64,000 nucleotides of DNA from Roseovarius sp. EL26 (GTDB lineage Bacteria > Pseudomonadota > Alphaproteobacteria > Rhodobacterales > Rhodobacteraceae): contig NZ_OUMZ01000005.1 in the NCBI RefSeq assembly GCF_900327775.1, positions 1 through 64,000 on the forward strand. Reading direction: 5' to 3'. Under the pieces are notes generated by a model. That model was not told the DNA's origin, did no database searches, and saw only the letters and a program-made list of their open reading frames with translations. Shown here one piece after another: positions 25,914 through 34,777 of this stretch; position 1 is the first letter of the stretch, and each line of letters starts with the position of its first letter. Both the position numbers and the translations under genes were made by a program.

Positions 25914-27302
25914 ATGGCAAACGATTATATTGTAAAGGACATCAATCTGGCGGCATTCGGTCGCAAAGAGCTGAACATCGCGGAAACCGAGATGCCGGGC
26001 CTGATGTCCTTGCGTGCGGAATACGGCGAAGCCAAGCCGCTGAAAGGCTCGCGGATTGTTGGGTCATTGCACATGACCATTCAGACCGCTGTGTTGATTG
26101 AAACATTGGTGGATTTGGGTGCCGACGTGCGCTGGGCCTCGTGCAACATTTTCTCGACCCAAGACCACGCGGCGGCGGCAATTGCCGAAGCAGGCGTGCC
26201 GGTTTTTGCCATCAAGGGCCAAACTCTGGAAGAGCATTGGGATTACCTGGATAAATCCTTCATGTTCGACGATGGTCCGAACCTGATTCTGGACGATGGT
26301 GGCGATGCAACATTGTACATCCTGCTGGGCGCGCGCGCCGAAGCGGGAGAAGACATTATCCCGGTCCCGTCCTCGGAAGAGGAAGAAGCGATCAAAGCAC
26401 AGATCGCCAAGCGCATGGCCGCCTCACCAGGCTGGTTCACCAAGATGCGTGATCAGATCAAAGGCGTTTCCGAGGAAACCACCACCGGTGTGAACCGTCT
26501 GTATCAACTGGTGAAAGACGGCCACCTGCCGTTCCCGGCGATCAACGTAAACGATTCCGTGACCAAGTCGAAGTTCGACAACAAATATGGTTGTAAAGAA
26601 TCACTGGTTGACGGCATTCGCCGCGCAACCGACACGATGATGGCCGGTAAGGTTGCCGTTGTCTGTGGCTACGGCGATGTGGGCAAAGGCTCGGCCGCGT
26701 CTTTGAGTGGTGCCGGTGCCCGTGTGAAGGTAACCGAAGTTGATCCGATCTGCGCACTGCAGGCCGCGATGGACGGTTTCGAAGTGGTTGTGCTGGAAGA
26801 TGTCGTCGAAAGTGCTGACCTTTTCGTCACCACCACCGGCAACAAAGACGTGATCCGGATCGAGCACATGCGCGCGATGAAGGACATGGCGATTGTTGGC
26901 AACATCGGCCACTTTGACAACGAAATTCAAGTTGCGCAGCTGAAGAACCACAAGTGGACCAACATCAAAGAGCAGGTCGACATGATCGAGATGCCGTCAG
27001 GCAACCGCATGATCTTGTTGTCTGAGGGTCGTTTGTTGAACCTTGGTAACGCCACTGGTCACCCATCGTTCGTGATGTCAGCATCATTCACCAACCAAGT
27101 TCTGGCGCAGATCGAGCTGTGGACCAAAGGTGATGAGTACAACAACGACGTTTATATCCTGCCGAAGCACTTGGATGAAAAAGTTGCCCGTCTGCACCTT
27201 GATCGTATCGGCGTGAAGCTGACCCAACTGGGTGCCGATCAAGCGGCTTACATCGGCGTGGCCCCTGAAGGCCCGTACAAGCCAGAGCACTACCGCTACT
27301 GA
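25914..27302 (+). CDS. ahcY: Adenosylhomocysteinase
   Basis: A 462-residue S-adenosylhomocysteine hydrolase, which splits SAH to adenosine and homocysteine in the activated methyl cycle. The ATG at 25914 follows AAGGAG at 25901-25906; the frame open further upstream is not homologous. Family landmarks include [16 protein letters not shown], the NAD-binding Rossmann loop [13 protein letters not shown], the NIGHFDNEI segment and the C-terminal HYRY that closes the NAD site of the partner subunit. A terminator follows directly. Translation looks strong and the gene probably has its own promoter. Confidence 0.97.
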   Translation: MANDYIVKDINLAAFGRKELNIAETEMPGLMSLRAEYGEAKPLKGSRIVGSLHMTIQTAVLIETLVDLGADVRWASCNIFSTQDHAAAAIAEAGVPVFAIKGQTLEEHWDYLDKSFMFDDGPNLILDDGGDATLYILLGARAEAGEDIIPVPSSEEEEAIKAQIAKRMAASPGWFTKMRDQIKGVSEETTTGVNRLYQLVKDGHLPFPAINVNDSVTKSKFDNKYGCKESLVDGIRRATDTMMAGKVAVVCGYGDVGKGSAASLSGAGARVKVTEVDPICALQAAMDGFEVVVLEDVVESADLFVTTTGNKDVIRIEHMRAMKDMAIVGNIGHFDNEIQVAQLKNHKWTNIKEQVDMIEMPSGNRMILLSEGRLLNLGNATGHPSFVMSASFTNQVLAQIELWTKGDEYNNDVYILPKHLDEKVARLHLDRIGVKLTQLGADQAAYIGVAPEGPYKPEHYRY

Positions 27303-27321
27303 TCTCTGTCATATGATTGTA

Positions 27322-27351
27322 AAAAGCCGCCGGTTACCCCGGCGGCTTTTT
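27322..27351 (+). terminator. Intrinsic terminator of ahcY
   Basis: A 12-bp stem (AAAAGCCGCCGG at 27322-27333 and CCGGCGGCTTTT at 27339-27350), loop TTACC, then T residues. It lies about 20 bp after the ahcY stop. Confidence 0.95.
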
Positions 27352-27383
27352 ATTTGGGCAGTGATCATCTGCGGCAGGGGGAA

Positions 27384-28292
27384 TTAGTGCTTCATATGTG
27401 CGGATAAAAACGCCGCAATGTTATGTAGGGAGCGCCGTGCTTCCGGCACACGGTTGTCCCATTCGAAGACATGCCACAATCCTTCCCATACCTGCAGGTC
27501 TACGTGCACGGCGTGACCCCGCAATGTTTGCGCCAGGCACACGGCTTGACTTAGAAGTAAATCACGCGTGCCGCTGGTGATGATACAAGGCGGAAAACCT
27601 GCGTTGAAGTCACCGTTGATCGGGGAAATGGCCGGGTCTTCGAGGTTTTGCCCGGAGGCATAATGCTGCGCTGCTGATCGGACGTCTTGTGCCGTCAGTG
27701 TCGGATCCCGACCGTCATTTGCGGTCAGGCTGTCACCGGAATTGCTCAGGTCACACCACGGTGACAAGAGACCGGTGCACCGGGGCAGGGGCAGGCCTTT
27801 GCTTTGGGCACGTAGCATCAAGGACAGGGCGAAGTTGCCACCCGCTGATTCACCGACAATGGCAAAGGGATGTGTGGCCATATGACGATAAACCTCGAAC
27901 CCGTCATCAATGGCTGCGGGCCAGGGGTGCTCTGGTGCCAAGCGGTAGGCGGGAGCGATGATCTTGGCGCCGGTCATTGTACATAGGTGTGCGGAAATTG
28001 TCAGATCTTCAAAGGGGCTGCCTTGGACAAAGCCGCCGCCGAAACCATACAGAATTTGCCAGTCGACGGTTTGTTTCGCTGGGGTGATTTCCAGGCATGG
28101 AACGCCGCTAATAGTGATGTTTTGGATCGCAACACCTGTGTCCTTCAGGGCTTGTTCGACAAACGGGGTGATGTAAGCCTTGGTGTTGGCCCGCAAATGC
28201 GGCAGGTTTTCTGTGCTGCGCTGGATTGGCGCAACAGGGGGCTGGGCCAGTATGTTTAGGGCTTCTGGGCTGATCTTGCTTAATGGTTTCAA
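27384..28292 (-). CDS. Alpha/beta hydrolase of the HSL type
   Basis: About 302 residues if translation starts at the TTG at 28292, which has AAAGGGG in front; an ATG at 28346 gives 320 residues but no better ribosome site. The fold is an HSL-type alpha/beta hydrolase: catalytic Ser in GESAGG, Asp in SGTRDLLLSQ, His in GLWHVFEW, and the DYRLAPEHPWPAA-like block (APAYRLAPEHPWPAA). The usual His-Gly-Gly-Gly oxyanion motif reads Phe-Gly-Gly-Gly (YGFGGGF). Since the glycine NH groups still make the oxyanion hole, activity is still possible. Substrate is unknown; an ester or a lactone is likely. It is leftward, facing ahcY. Confidence 0.85.
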   Translation of the reverse strand: MKPLSKISPEALNILAQPPVAPIQRSTENLPHLRANTKAYITPFVEQALKDTGVAIQNITISGVPCLEITPAKQTVDWQILYGFGGGFVQGSPFEDLTISAHLCTMTGAKIIAPAYRLAPEHPWPAAIDDGFEVYRHMATHPFAIVGESAGGNFALSLMLRAQSKGLPLPRCTGLLSPWCDLSNSGDSLTANDGRDPTLTAQDVRSAAQHYASGQNLEDPAISPINGDFNAGFPPCIITSGTRDLLLSQAVCLAQTLRGHAVHVDLQVWEGLWHVFEWDNRVPEARRSLHNIAAFLSAHMKH

Positions 28293-28412
28293 ATGATGCC
28301 CCTTTGCATGAACTTGTTCAGATCCGTTGTCTTGACCTTGTCGCATTCGTCAATCGAATGCCACATCCCGCGCGCTTGTCGATGAGACCGGCAGTTCCGT
28401 TGCAGTGGGGGG

Positions 28413-29216
28413 TCAAAACAGCACGTTTGCTGCGGCGCTGTCTGATTGACTAGAGAGATAGCTGCGCACGGTTGGGTCTATGTGTCGGCTTTGAGTGGGA
28501 TAAGCACCGCAGGCTTTCAACGCCTCGCGCAGGGTGGTCTTGTTGTCGATGCGTTTCCAGATCGAGCGTGAGGCGTAGGGGCTAATGTGTGGGCGCCATG
28601 CGACGCCAATGGTCATGCCGCGCAAATATTTGACCTGCTGGCGATGTGATGGTGTCAGGATGGTTTCAACAATGCTGCCATCGCGCACCATCTCATGTTC
28701 AACCACATAGACGCGATTGCCGCGTTGTGAGACCATGCCCTCGTAGCGGGATTTTTGATTGACGCTGCCGTCTTTGGCGATGACACGTTCAACTGAGCGC
28801 GACATGACATAGCCGTCTTTTTCATAAATCCAAATAAGGCTACGCAAGATTAGGCCATCCCAGGTTGGGGTCTGGAAATGCGAGTGATAAAACCCAAGGT
28901 ACTGCCGCAGCGTCTTTGTTTGATCTCGGAACGGGCCAATCATCAAATCAACCGGGCCGCTTGCGGTACGTTTCTGGTTGAGAATGTGGCGTCGGGTGAA
29001 TTCGGCGTGGTCCGCGAACAAGTCAGCTTCGGCCAGATCAAAGTGTCGCGCGATGCGACGTAGGTTATGCGCAGATGGCATGCCGCCGCCGCTGAGGTAT
29101 CTGTTGAATTGCTGTCGGTTGATGCCGATCTCGCGGCAAACCTGAGCAATTGAGCCGAATTCAGCACAGATACTGCGAAGATTTTCAGAAAAGTTATCCA
29201 TTAGGCCATATTTCAT
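28413..29216 (-). CDS. XRE-family helix-turn-helix regulator
   Basis: About 267 residues (start at 29216 or 29201). The N-terminal XRE helix-turn-helix runs from FSENLRSICAEFGSIAQVCREIG to INRQQFNRYLSGGGMPSAHNLRRIARHF. The C-terminal 170 residues have no named domain that I recognise; motifs such as GMTIGVAWRPHISPYA suggest a ligand-sensing region. The gene is divergent from a solute-binding protein gene, and a 21-bp dyad overlapping the -10-like TATAAT lies between them. The likely role is control of that transport/amidohydrolase pair. Confidence 0.82.
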   Translation of the reverse strand: MKYGLMDNFSENLRSICAEFGSIAQVCREIGINRQQFNRYLSGGGMPSAHNLRRIARHFDLAEADLFADHAEFTRRHILNQKRTASGPVDLMIGPFRDQTKTLRQYLGFYHSHFQTPTWDGLILRSLIWIYEKDGYVMSRSVERVIAKDGSVNQKSRYEGMVSQRGNRVYVVEHEMVRDGSIVETILTPSHRQQVKYLRGMTIGVAWRPHISPYASRSIWKRIDNKTTLREALKACGAYPTQSRHIDPTVRSYLSSQSDSAAANVLF

Positions 29217-29257
29217 TCTCAAGTTGGCGCAAGATAGCGTCATATTGCTTACAAATG

Positions 29258-29278
29258 TATAAACATGAGAAGTTTATA
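29258..29278. promoter_or_regulatory. Dyad overlapping a -10-like element
   Basis: TATAAAC (29258-29264) and GTTTATA (29272-29278) form a perfect 7-bp inverted repeat with a 7-bp spacer. TATAAT at 29277-29282 overlaps its right end and may be the -10 of the rightward solute-binding protein gene. No good -35 is seen, so binding could activate or repress. The site lies in the gap between the divergent XRE regulator and the transport gene. Confidence 0.5.
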
Positions 29279-29348
29279 TAATCAAGCTTAACGCCAATTG
29301 TGGGGTCAAATCACGGTACCTGCCGTGGATATTTTGGGAGGAAAAGAC

Positions 29349-30941
29349 ATGGACGCACAGGATAGACACGCAAAATGGCTGATTGGTCAGGTTGAAAAGG
29401 GGCGTATGTCACGCCGTGAGTTTCTGGGGCGCACTGCAGCCATCGGTGTCGCGGCGAATATGGGCGCCGGGCTGTTCAGCCAAGCCCAGGCCGCAACACC
29501 CAAAAAGGGCGGGCACATGCGTTTGGCTATGGGCCATGGGGCAACCTCGGACACATTGAACCCGGCGACCCTGACAAACGGCCTGCAATGGGTTGTGGCC
29601 TACGGCGTTGCCAACACGCTGACCGAGTTGGACGCACAGGGCAATCTGGTTGGGTCTTTGGCAACCGAATGGAGCTCGTCCCCGGACGCCAAGGTCTGGA
29701 CGTTTAAGCTGCGTGATGGTGTCGAATTCCACAACGGCAAGACCATGACGGCTGAAGATGTGGTCGCATCGCTCAATTATCACCGTGGCGAAGATTCGAC
29801 TTCGGTCGGTAAGCCGGTGATGGAAGCGGTTGAAGAGATCAAAATCGATGGCAACACCATTACGATGACCTTAGTGTCTGGCAACGCGGACTTCCCGTTC
29901 AACTTCAACGAGGCGACCTTTGGGATTTATCCAGCCAAGGACAATACGATTGATTGGCAGGCCGGTGGCTCAGGTGGCTATATCCTCAAAAGCGAAAAGC
30001 CCGGGCAGCGTTATGAGTTTGAACGCAATCCAAACTATTGGAAAGACGGGGCGGCGCACCCAGATTCGATTGAATTGCATTCAATCACTGACCCGGCAGC
30101 ACGCCAAAACGCGTTGATCACTGGCGAGGTCGATTGCATTGACCGGGTTGAGCTGAAGACGTTGTCGCTGATGGCGCGCAAACCCGGTGTTGTCATCGAA
30201 GAAGGTGCAGGCCCGCTGCATTATACCTTCCCGATGCTAACCAAGATTGCGCCGTTTGATAACGTTGAAATGCGCAAAGCGATGAAGTTTGCCATCAACC
30301 GTCAGGACATCGTCGACAAAATCTTGTTTGGCCATGGTGTGGTTGGCAATGATCACCCGATCGGACCATCGTACCGCTATCACGCGGCTGACATTGAACA
30401 AAACAGCTATGACCCCGACAAGGCGCGCCATCACTGGGAAAAATCTGGCCTTGGCGACATTACAGTTGATCTGAGTGCATCGGACGCGGCCTATAGTGGA
30501 GCACTGGACGCAGCCGTACTGTTCCAGGCGTCAGCGCAAGAGGCGGGTATCAACATCAACGTGGTGCGTGAACCCAACGATGGTTACTGGTCAGATGTCT
30601 GGATGAAAAAGCCATGGTGCGCCAGCTATTGGGGTGGATACCCGACTGAGGACACAATGCTATCGACAGGCTTTGCGCCGGGTGCGGCGTGGAATGATAC
30701 CCAGTGGGATCACCCGCAGTTCAATGACTTGCTGGTGCAGGCACGTGCTGAGTTGGATGAAGGTCTGCGCGCTGAAATGTACCGCGATATTCAGCTTATT
30801 CTGCGCGATGAGGGCGGAAATATCGTACCAATGTTTGCCAACGAAGTGCATGCGCGTAACGAAAAGATCGTCCATGGGGATCTGTCTTGGGTGCGTGGCT
30901 TTGATGGCCGCCGTATTATGGACCGTTGGTGGATGGTGTAA
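29349..30941 (+). CDS. ABC transporter substrate-binding protein, family 5, Tat-exported
   Basis: A 530-residue periplasmic binding protein of the peptide/opine/nickel (SBP_bac_5) family. The ATG at 29349 follows GGGAGG. Residues 20-50 form a Tat signal (SRREFLGRTAAIGVAAN) ending in AQA. Family features include LNPATLTNGLQWVVAYGV, VWTFKLRDGVEFHNGKTMTAEDVV, and YDPDKARHHWEKSG. Substrates of such proteins are oligopeptides, opines or glycosides; nothing tells which. The permease and ATPase genes normally found beside it are absent here, so it is an orphan that must use another system's membrane part. The next gene is an amidohydrolase in the same direction, about 80 bp on. Confidence 0.9.
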   Translation: MDAQDRHAKWLIGQVEKGRMSRREFLGRTAAIGVAANMGAGLFSQAQAATPKKGGHMRLAMGHGATSDTLNPATLTNGLQWVVAYGVANTLTELDAQGNLVGSLATEWSSSPDAKVWTFKLRDGVEFHNGKTMTAEDVVASLNYHRGEDSTSVGKPVMEAVEEIKIDGNTITMTLVSGNADFPFNFNEATFGIYPAKDNTIDWQAGGSGGYILKSEKPGQRYEFERNPNYWKDGAAHPDSIELHSITDPAARQNALITGEVDCIDRVELKTLSLMARKPGVVIEEGAGPLHYTFPMLTKIAPFDNVEMRKAMKFAINRQDIVDKILFGHGVVGNDHPIGPSYRYHAADIEQNSYDPDKARHHWEKSGLGDITVDLSASDAAYSGALDAAVLFQASAQEAGININVVREPNDGYWSDVWMKKPWCASYWGGYPTEDTMLSTGFAPGAAWNDTQWDHPQFNDLLVQARAELDEGLRAEMYRDIQLILRDEGGNIVPMFANEVHARNEKIVHGDLSWVRGFDGRRIMDRWWMV

Positions 30942-31021
30942 CCTCCTCCCGGGTTACATCTCTCGTCGCACCCTGCGTGGTGCGGCGAGATTTTTACGTA
31001 CAGTCAAGGAGAGCATGAGTG

Positions 31022-32650
31022 ATGGGCGAGGCAGCAGCGACCCTGTATTTCAATGGTGAAATCCTGACGATGGACGACAGCCAGCCCAAGGTGGAGGCGG
31101 TTTTGACCCGTGGGGAACGGATCGAGGCGATGGGTAATCTGACTGATTTACGTGCTCTTCTGTCGGACCCGGCCGAAGAGGTTGATCTACAGGGGCATTG
31201 TATGATCCCGGCCTTTATTGACCCGCACGGGCATTTCCCTGATCCGGGGTTTATCAAACTGTTTCGTGTCGATCTGTCTGCCCCGCCACGTGGGGATTGC
31301 ACGGATATGGCGACGGCACTTGCGCGCCTGACGGAAAAGGCGAAACAAACCCCCAAGGGCGAGTGGGTCATGGGGGTGTTGTTTGACAATACCGCAGTGG
31401 CTGAAGCACGTATGCCAACGCGGGCCGAACTGGATAGCGTCTCGTTGGAGCATCCGGTCTGGGTTATTCATGCGTCGGGCCATAATGGCACGGCCAACTC
31501 TTTTGTGCTGAAGCAACAAGGATTGAACCGCGAAACGCCTGACCCGGTGGGTGGGCGATTTGGCCGCGATCCCGACACCGGTGCGCTGACCGGGTTGATC
31601 GAGGGGATCTCGGCTATGGGCGATCTGGGGGACACTGACTTTCTGATTGATCGCGAAAGATTCTGGCAAGGGTTCAATGCCTGTCGCGATGAATATCTGG
31701 AACATGGCGTGACCTTTGCACAAAACGCTTGGGCGTCGCGGCAGATGGTGGAACATTTCGCAAGCGTGCCTGCAGGTGCCGACCCGGGGATGGACCTTGT
31801 GATTTTGCCGCAAGGAGAATTGGAACCTGAGCTGTCACAAGGGGACACCGCGTTTGAGTGGCCCGAGACGCCTTATATGCGTCTGGGCCCGCGCAAGCTG
31901 TTCACTGATGGGGCGTTTCAGTTGCAAACTGCCTATCTGAGTGCGCCCTATCATCGTCCGTCTGACCCTGATGCGCCGCGGGGCATGCCCTATTGTGATC
32001 CGGATATTTTCAACCAAAAGGTCCGGATGTTGCATGGCATGGGATTTCAAATTCATTGTCATTGCAATGGTGATGCCGGCGCCGAAATGTTGCTTGATGC
32101 GATTGAGTCGGCTTTGGCTGAGCATCCCCGCAGTGATCATCGGCACACGGTCATTCATGGTCAGGTTCTGCGGGATGATCAGTTAGAGCGCATGGCAAAG
32201 ATCGGTGTCACGGTCAGTTTCTTCTCTGCCCACATCCATTTCTGGGGTGACCGACATTATGATACGTTTCTGGGGCCGGAGCGGGCAATGCGCATTTCGC
32301 CTGCAGCCTCGGCCGACCGGTATGGGGTGCGATATACCCTGCACAATGATGCGTCTGTTACGCCAACACGGCCCCTGCACCTGACCCACTGTGCGGTGAA
32401 CCGCAAAACGGCCTCGGGCCGTACATTGGGGGATGCCGAAAAGATCTCGGTTCTTTCGGCGTTTAAAGCCCAGACAATCACCGCCGCATGGCAAGTTTTT
32501 GAAGAGGATGAACGCGGATCAATCTCTCCTGGTAAGGTTGCGGATTTTACGGTGTTGTCACACAATCCAGTCAACAACCCCGAGCGGCTGGAGGGCACAA
32601 AAGTGGTCCACACAATCCGGCGCGGAAGATGCGTTTATAGTGCCAGTTGA
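31022..32650 (+). CDS. Amidohydrolase of the YtcJ type
   Basis: About 542 residues; the ATG at 31022 (or the GTG one codon before) starts the homologous frame. The metal-dependent amidohydrolase layout is visible: His-x-His in DPHGHFPDPGF, then HASGHNGTANSFVL, IHCHCNGDAGAEMLLDAIE, HTVIHGQVLRDDQLERM, and the Asp-containing LHNDASVTPTRPL, followed by PGKVADFTVLS at the end. YtcJ-like proteins hydrolyse amide or imide bonds in small molecules. It probably shares an operon with the preceding binding protein, suggesting import and hydrolysis of the same compound. Substrate unknown. Confidence 0.88.
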   Translation: MGEAAATLYFNGEILTMDDSQPKVEAVLTRGERIEAMGNLTDLRALLSDPAEEVDLQGHCMIPAFIDPHGHFPDPGFIKLFRVDLSAPPRGDCTDMATALARLTEKAKQTPKGEWVMGVLFDNTAVAEARMPTRAELDSVSLEHPVWVIHASGHNGTANSFVLKQQGLNRETPDPVGGRFGRDPDTGALTGLIEGISAMGDLGDTDFLIDRERFWQGFNACRDEYLEHGVTFAQNAWASRQMVEHFASVPAGADPGMDLVILPQGELEPELSQGDTAFEWPETPYMRLGPRKLFTDGAFQLQTAYLSAPYHRPSDPDAPRGMPYCDPDIFNQKVRMLHGMGFQIHCHCNGDAGAEMLLDAIESALAEHPRSDHRHTVIHGQVLRDDQLERMAKIGVTVSFFSAHIHFWGDRHYDTFLGPERAMRISPAASADRYGVRYTLHNDASVTPTRPLHLTHCAVNRKTASGRTLGDAEKISVLSAFKAQTITAAWQVFEEDERGSISPGKVADFTVLSHNPVNNPERLEGTKVVHTIRRGRCVYSAS

Positions 32651-32958
32651 GACAGGCTAGCGAGTGTGAGTGATGATTGTGATTTTGGATTGAGCCCATC
32701 CTGCATTGAGTTCAATTTCACACCAGACAGCATGTGTGAGAGCACAGCGGAGAAGGCGGAAACGTTCAGCACGAATGACGGGGTAGAGCGTTCACAAGCC
32801 CGGTTTGAGGTGGCCAAACCCCGCCAACGGTCTGGCAATACGGATTGACTTCTCTGAAGCAGCTACCTACCAGAGCATATAGCTCAGGTAGGGTTAACGA
32901 CAGCCTGTACAACTCTAGACGAAAAGCGCCTAAATCGGGCGCCCGGTGATGCAAAGAT
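32651..32958. other. Intergenic stretch before the ABC exporter
   Basis: About 300 bp with no credible gene. Short frames exist on both strands (about 60 codons each) without ribosome site or motif. A block at 32871-32900 resembles the D-arm of a tRNA, but no anticodon or T-arm follows. A small GCGCC-N7-GGCGC hairpin lies at 32926-32942, just before the exporter start at 32959. The region also should hold the promoter of the polysaccharide cluster. Confidence 0.4.
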
Positions 32959-34731
32959 ATGTGGAAAAAAAGTAATAAACGGCCAATTTTTACACGGCAG
33001 GATATAGATAATATCAAGTGGTTTTGGCATAGTTATTTGAAAAACAAAGCACCTTGGTTGATTTTGGTTCTTATCTTGGTCGCGCTTCAAGCACTTGTTT
33101 ATCAACAGTTTTTGTCGTTGACTGAAAACGGATTGAGGGTGATCTTTGACGATGGCTCGATGCTGCAGCTGGCTAAGGTCTGTGCCTTTGTTTTTGCCTT
33201 GTTTCTGACGCGAGGTGTGCTGTCGTATATTGTGCCGCGAATATCTGTTTGGCTGGCCTGTAATGCCGTGCGCGAAATGCGCCAGGACATCATCACGCAT
33301 CTGCTTCGACTGGATCTGGCGTATTTCGAGAGAACCAAAGCTGGCGATATTATCTTGAGGGTGGTCAATCAGGTCGACGGTCTGAGCAACTTCGTTGGGC
33401 ACGGTACCGTATCTGCAGCACGTGATTTTATCACTATTATTGTGATATCTGGTTACTTGATTTACAAATCCCCGCTTTTGTTCACAGCAGCAATTATTGT
33501 AATCCCGGCATTGGTCCTGATGATGCGGTTTGTTTCTGACAACATCAAGGAAATCCAGGCAAACGCGGAAAACGCTTTCGGGGATTATATGTCAGGCATT
33601 GAAGAGATGAGTAACGGGATGCGCACCGTGAAAATCTCAGGCCAAGAAGATAGTGAACGTGAGCGTTTGTTCGATGCAACCGATGGCATTCGTGACCTCA
33701 ATATTAGGCTTAACGCGGCACAGGCCCTGTTCCCGCCCTCTATCGATTTGGTATCAGCCTTTGTCTATACGCTGGTCATCGGCGGTGGCGGTTATATGGT
33801 GATACAGGGCGGCTATGGCATTGATGCGGCTGGCATCATTACATTCCTGTTGGGTCTGGTGATTTTGTTTGATCCGATGCGTTTGTTAGCTACCTTTTTT
33901 GCTCAGCTTCAGGCGAGTTTGATTTTGCTGGCCAGCGTCAGAGGCATTTACAGCGAAGAGATGCGAATCAAAGATCACGAAGGTTCGGTCTCCGAGTTTG
34001 ATGAACAGGGCGATATTACCTTTGATCAAGTTGATTTTGCCTACGACGCTCAGCACCCGCTGTTTGAAAACTTCAACATCACCATTGAGGGCGGTAAAAA
34101 AACCGCTGTTGTCGGTGCGACTGGATCAGGTAAGACGTCCATTCTGAGCCTTACCTCGCGGTTGTATGACGTTGAGGGCGGACGTATTTCCATAGGCGAC
34201 CGGGATATCCGGGATATCAAGGTCAAGTCGTTGCGGAGCGCGTTTTCTGTTGTTGCGCAAGATATCGTGATCTTTAACGCCTCGATCTGGGAAAACATCC
34301 GCTATGTTGCGCCTAATGCAACCGATGAAGACATCTGGGCTGCGGCCGAAGCGGCCGAGATTGCCGACCTGATCCGTGCCCGGGGTGAGGCACCTTTGGG
34401 GCCAAAGGGCAGTCAGCTTTCTGGTGGTCAAAAACAGCGAATTGCCATCGCGAGAGCGTTCCTGCGCTCAGCCCCGATCCTTCTATTGGATGAAGCAACG
34501 TCTGCGCTTGATCAAAAGACCGAAGAGCGTATTCAAGGGGCACTGGGTCGCCTGTCCAAAAACAAAACAACCATCATCGTGGCGCACCGTCTATCGTCTG
34601 TCGTCAACGCCGATAAGATTTATGTTTTGGATATGGGTAAGGTTGCAGAACAAGGCACGCACGAAGAATTGATGTCTCAAAATGGTCTATACGCCGCCAT
34701 GTATGCCTCGCAAAAGCAGGGCTATTCATAA
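32959..34731 (+). CDS. ABC exporter, membrane and ATPase domains fused (MsbA-like)
   Basis: A 590-residue half-transporter: an N-terminal membrane domain with six helices (about residues 30-320) and a C-terminal ATPase with Walker A GATGSGKTSI, signature LSGGQKQRIA, and Walker B LLLLDEATSALD. Such proteins flip lipids, oligosaccharide-lipids or peptides. As it begins the cluster with rhamnose genes and a methyltransferase-RgpF fusion, the substrate may be a lipid-linked glycan. The N-terminus lacks a peptidase domain, so it is not a bacteriocin type. Peptide or lipid substrates remain possible. Confidence 0.87.
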   Translation: MWKKSNKRPIFTRQDIDNIKWFWHSYLKNKAPWLILVLILVALQALVYQQFLSLTENGLRVIFDDGSMLQLAKVCAFVFALFLTRGVLSYIVPRISVWLACNAVREMRQDIITHLLRLDLAYFERTKAGDIILRVVNQVDGLSNFVGHGTVSAARDFITIIVISGYLIYKSPLLFTAAIIVIPALVLMMRFVSDNIKEIQANAENAFGDYMSGIEEMSNGMRTVKISGQEDSERERLFDATDGIRDLNIRLNAAQALFPPSIDLVSAFVYTLVIGGGGYMVIQGGYGIDAAGIITFLLGLVILFDPMRLLATFFAQLQASLILLASVRGIYSEEMRIKDHEGSVSEFDEQGDITFDQVDFAYDAQHPLFENFNITIEGGKKTAVVGATGSGKTSILSLTSRLYDVEGGRISIGDRDIRDIKVKSLRSAFSVVAQDIVIFNASIWENIRYVAPNATDEDIWAAAEAAEIADLIRARGEAPLGPKGSQLSGGQKQRIAIARAFLRSAPILLLDEATSALDQKTEERIQGALGRLSKNKTTIIVAHRLSSVVNADKIYVLDMGKVAEQGTHEELMSQNGLYAAMYASQKQGYS

Positions 34732-34777
34732 GAAGTTTAAGCGAACAAATTCGTTAAAAAAATGAAGTAATATTCTC

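Noticed and set aside
32871..32900. Block resembling the D-arm of a tRNA
   Set aside because: No acceptor pairing, anticodon loop or T-arm can be built downstream.
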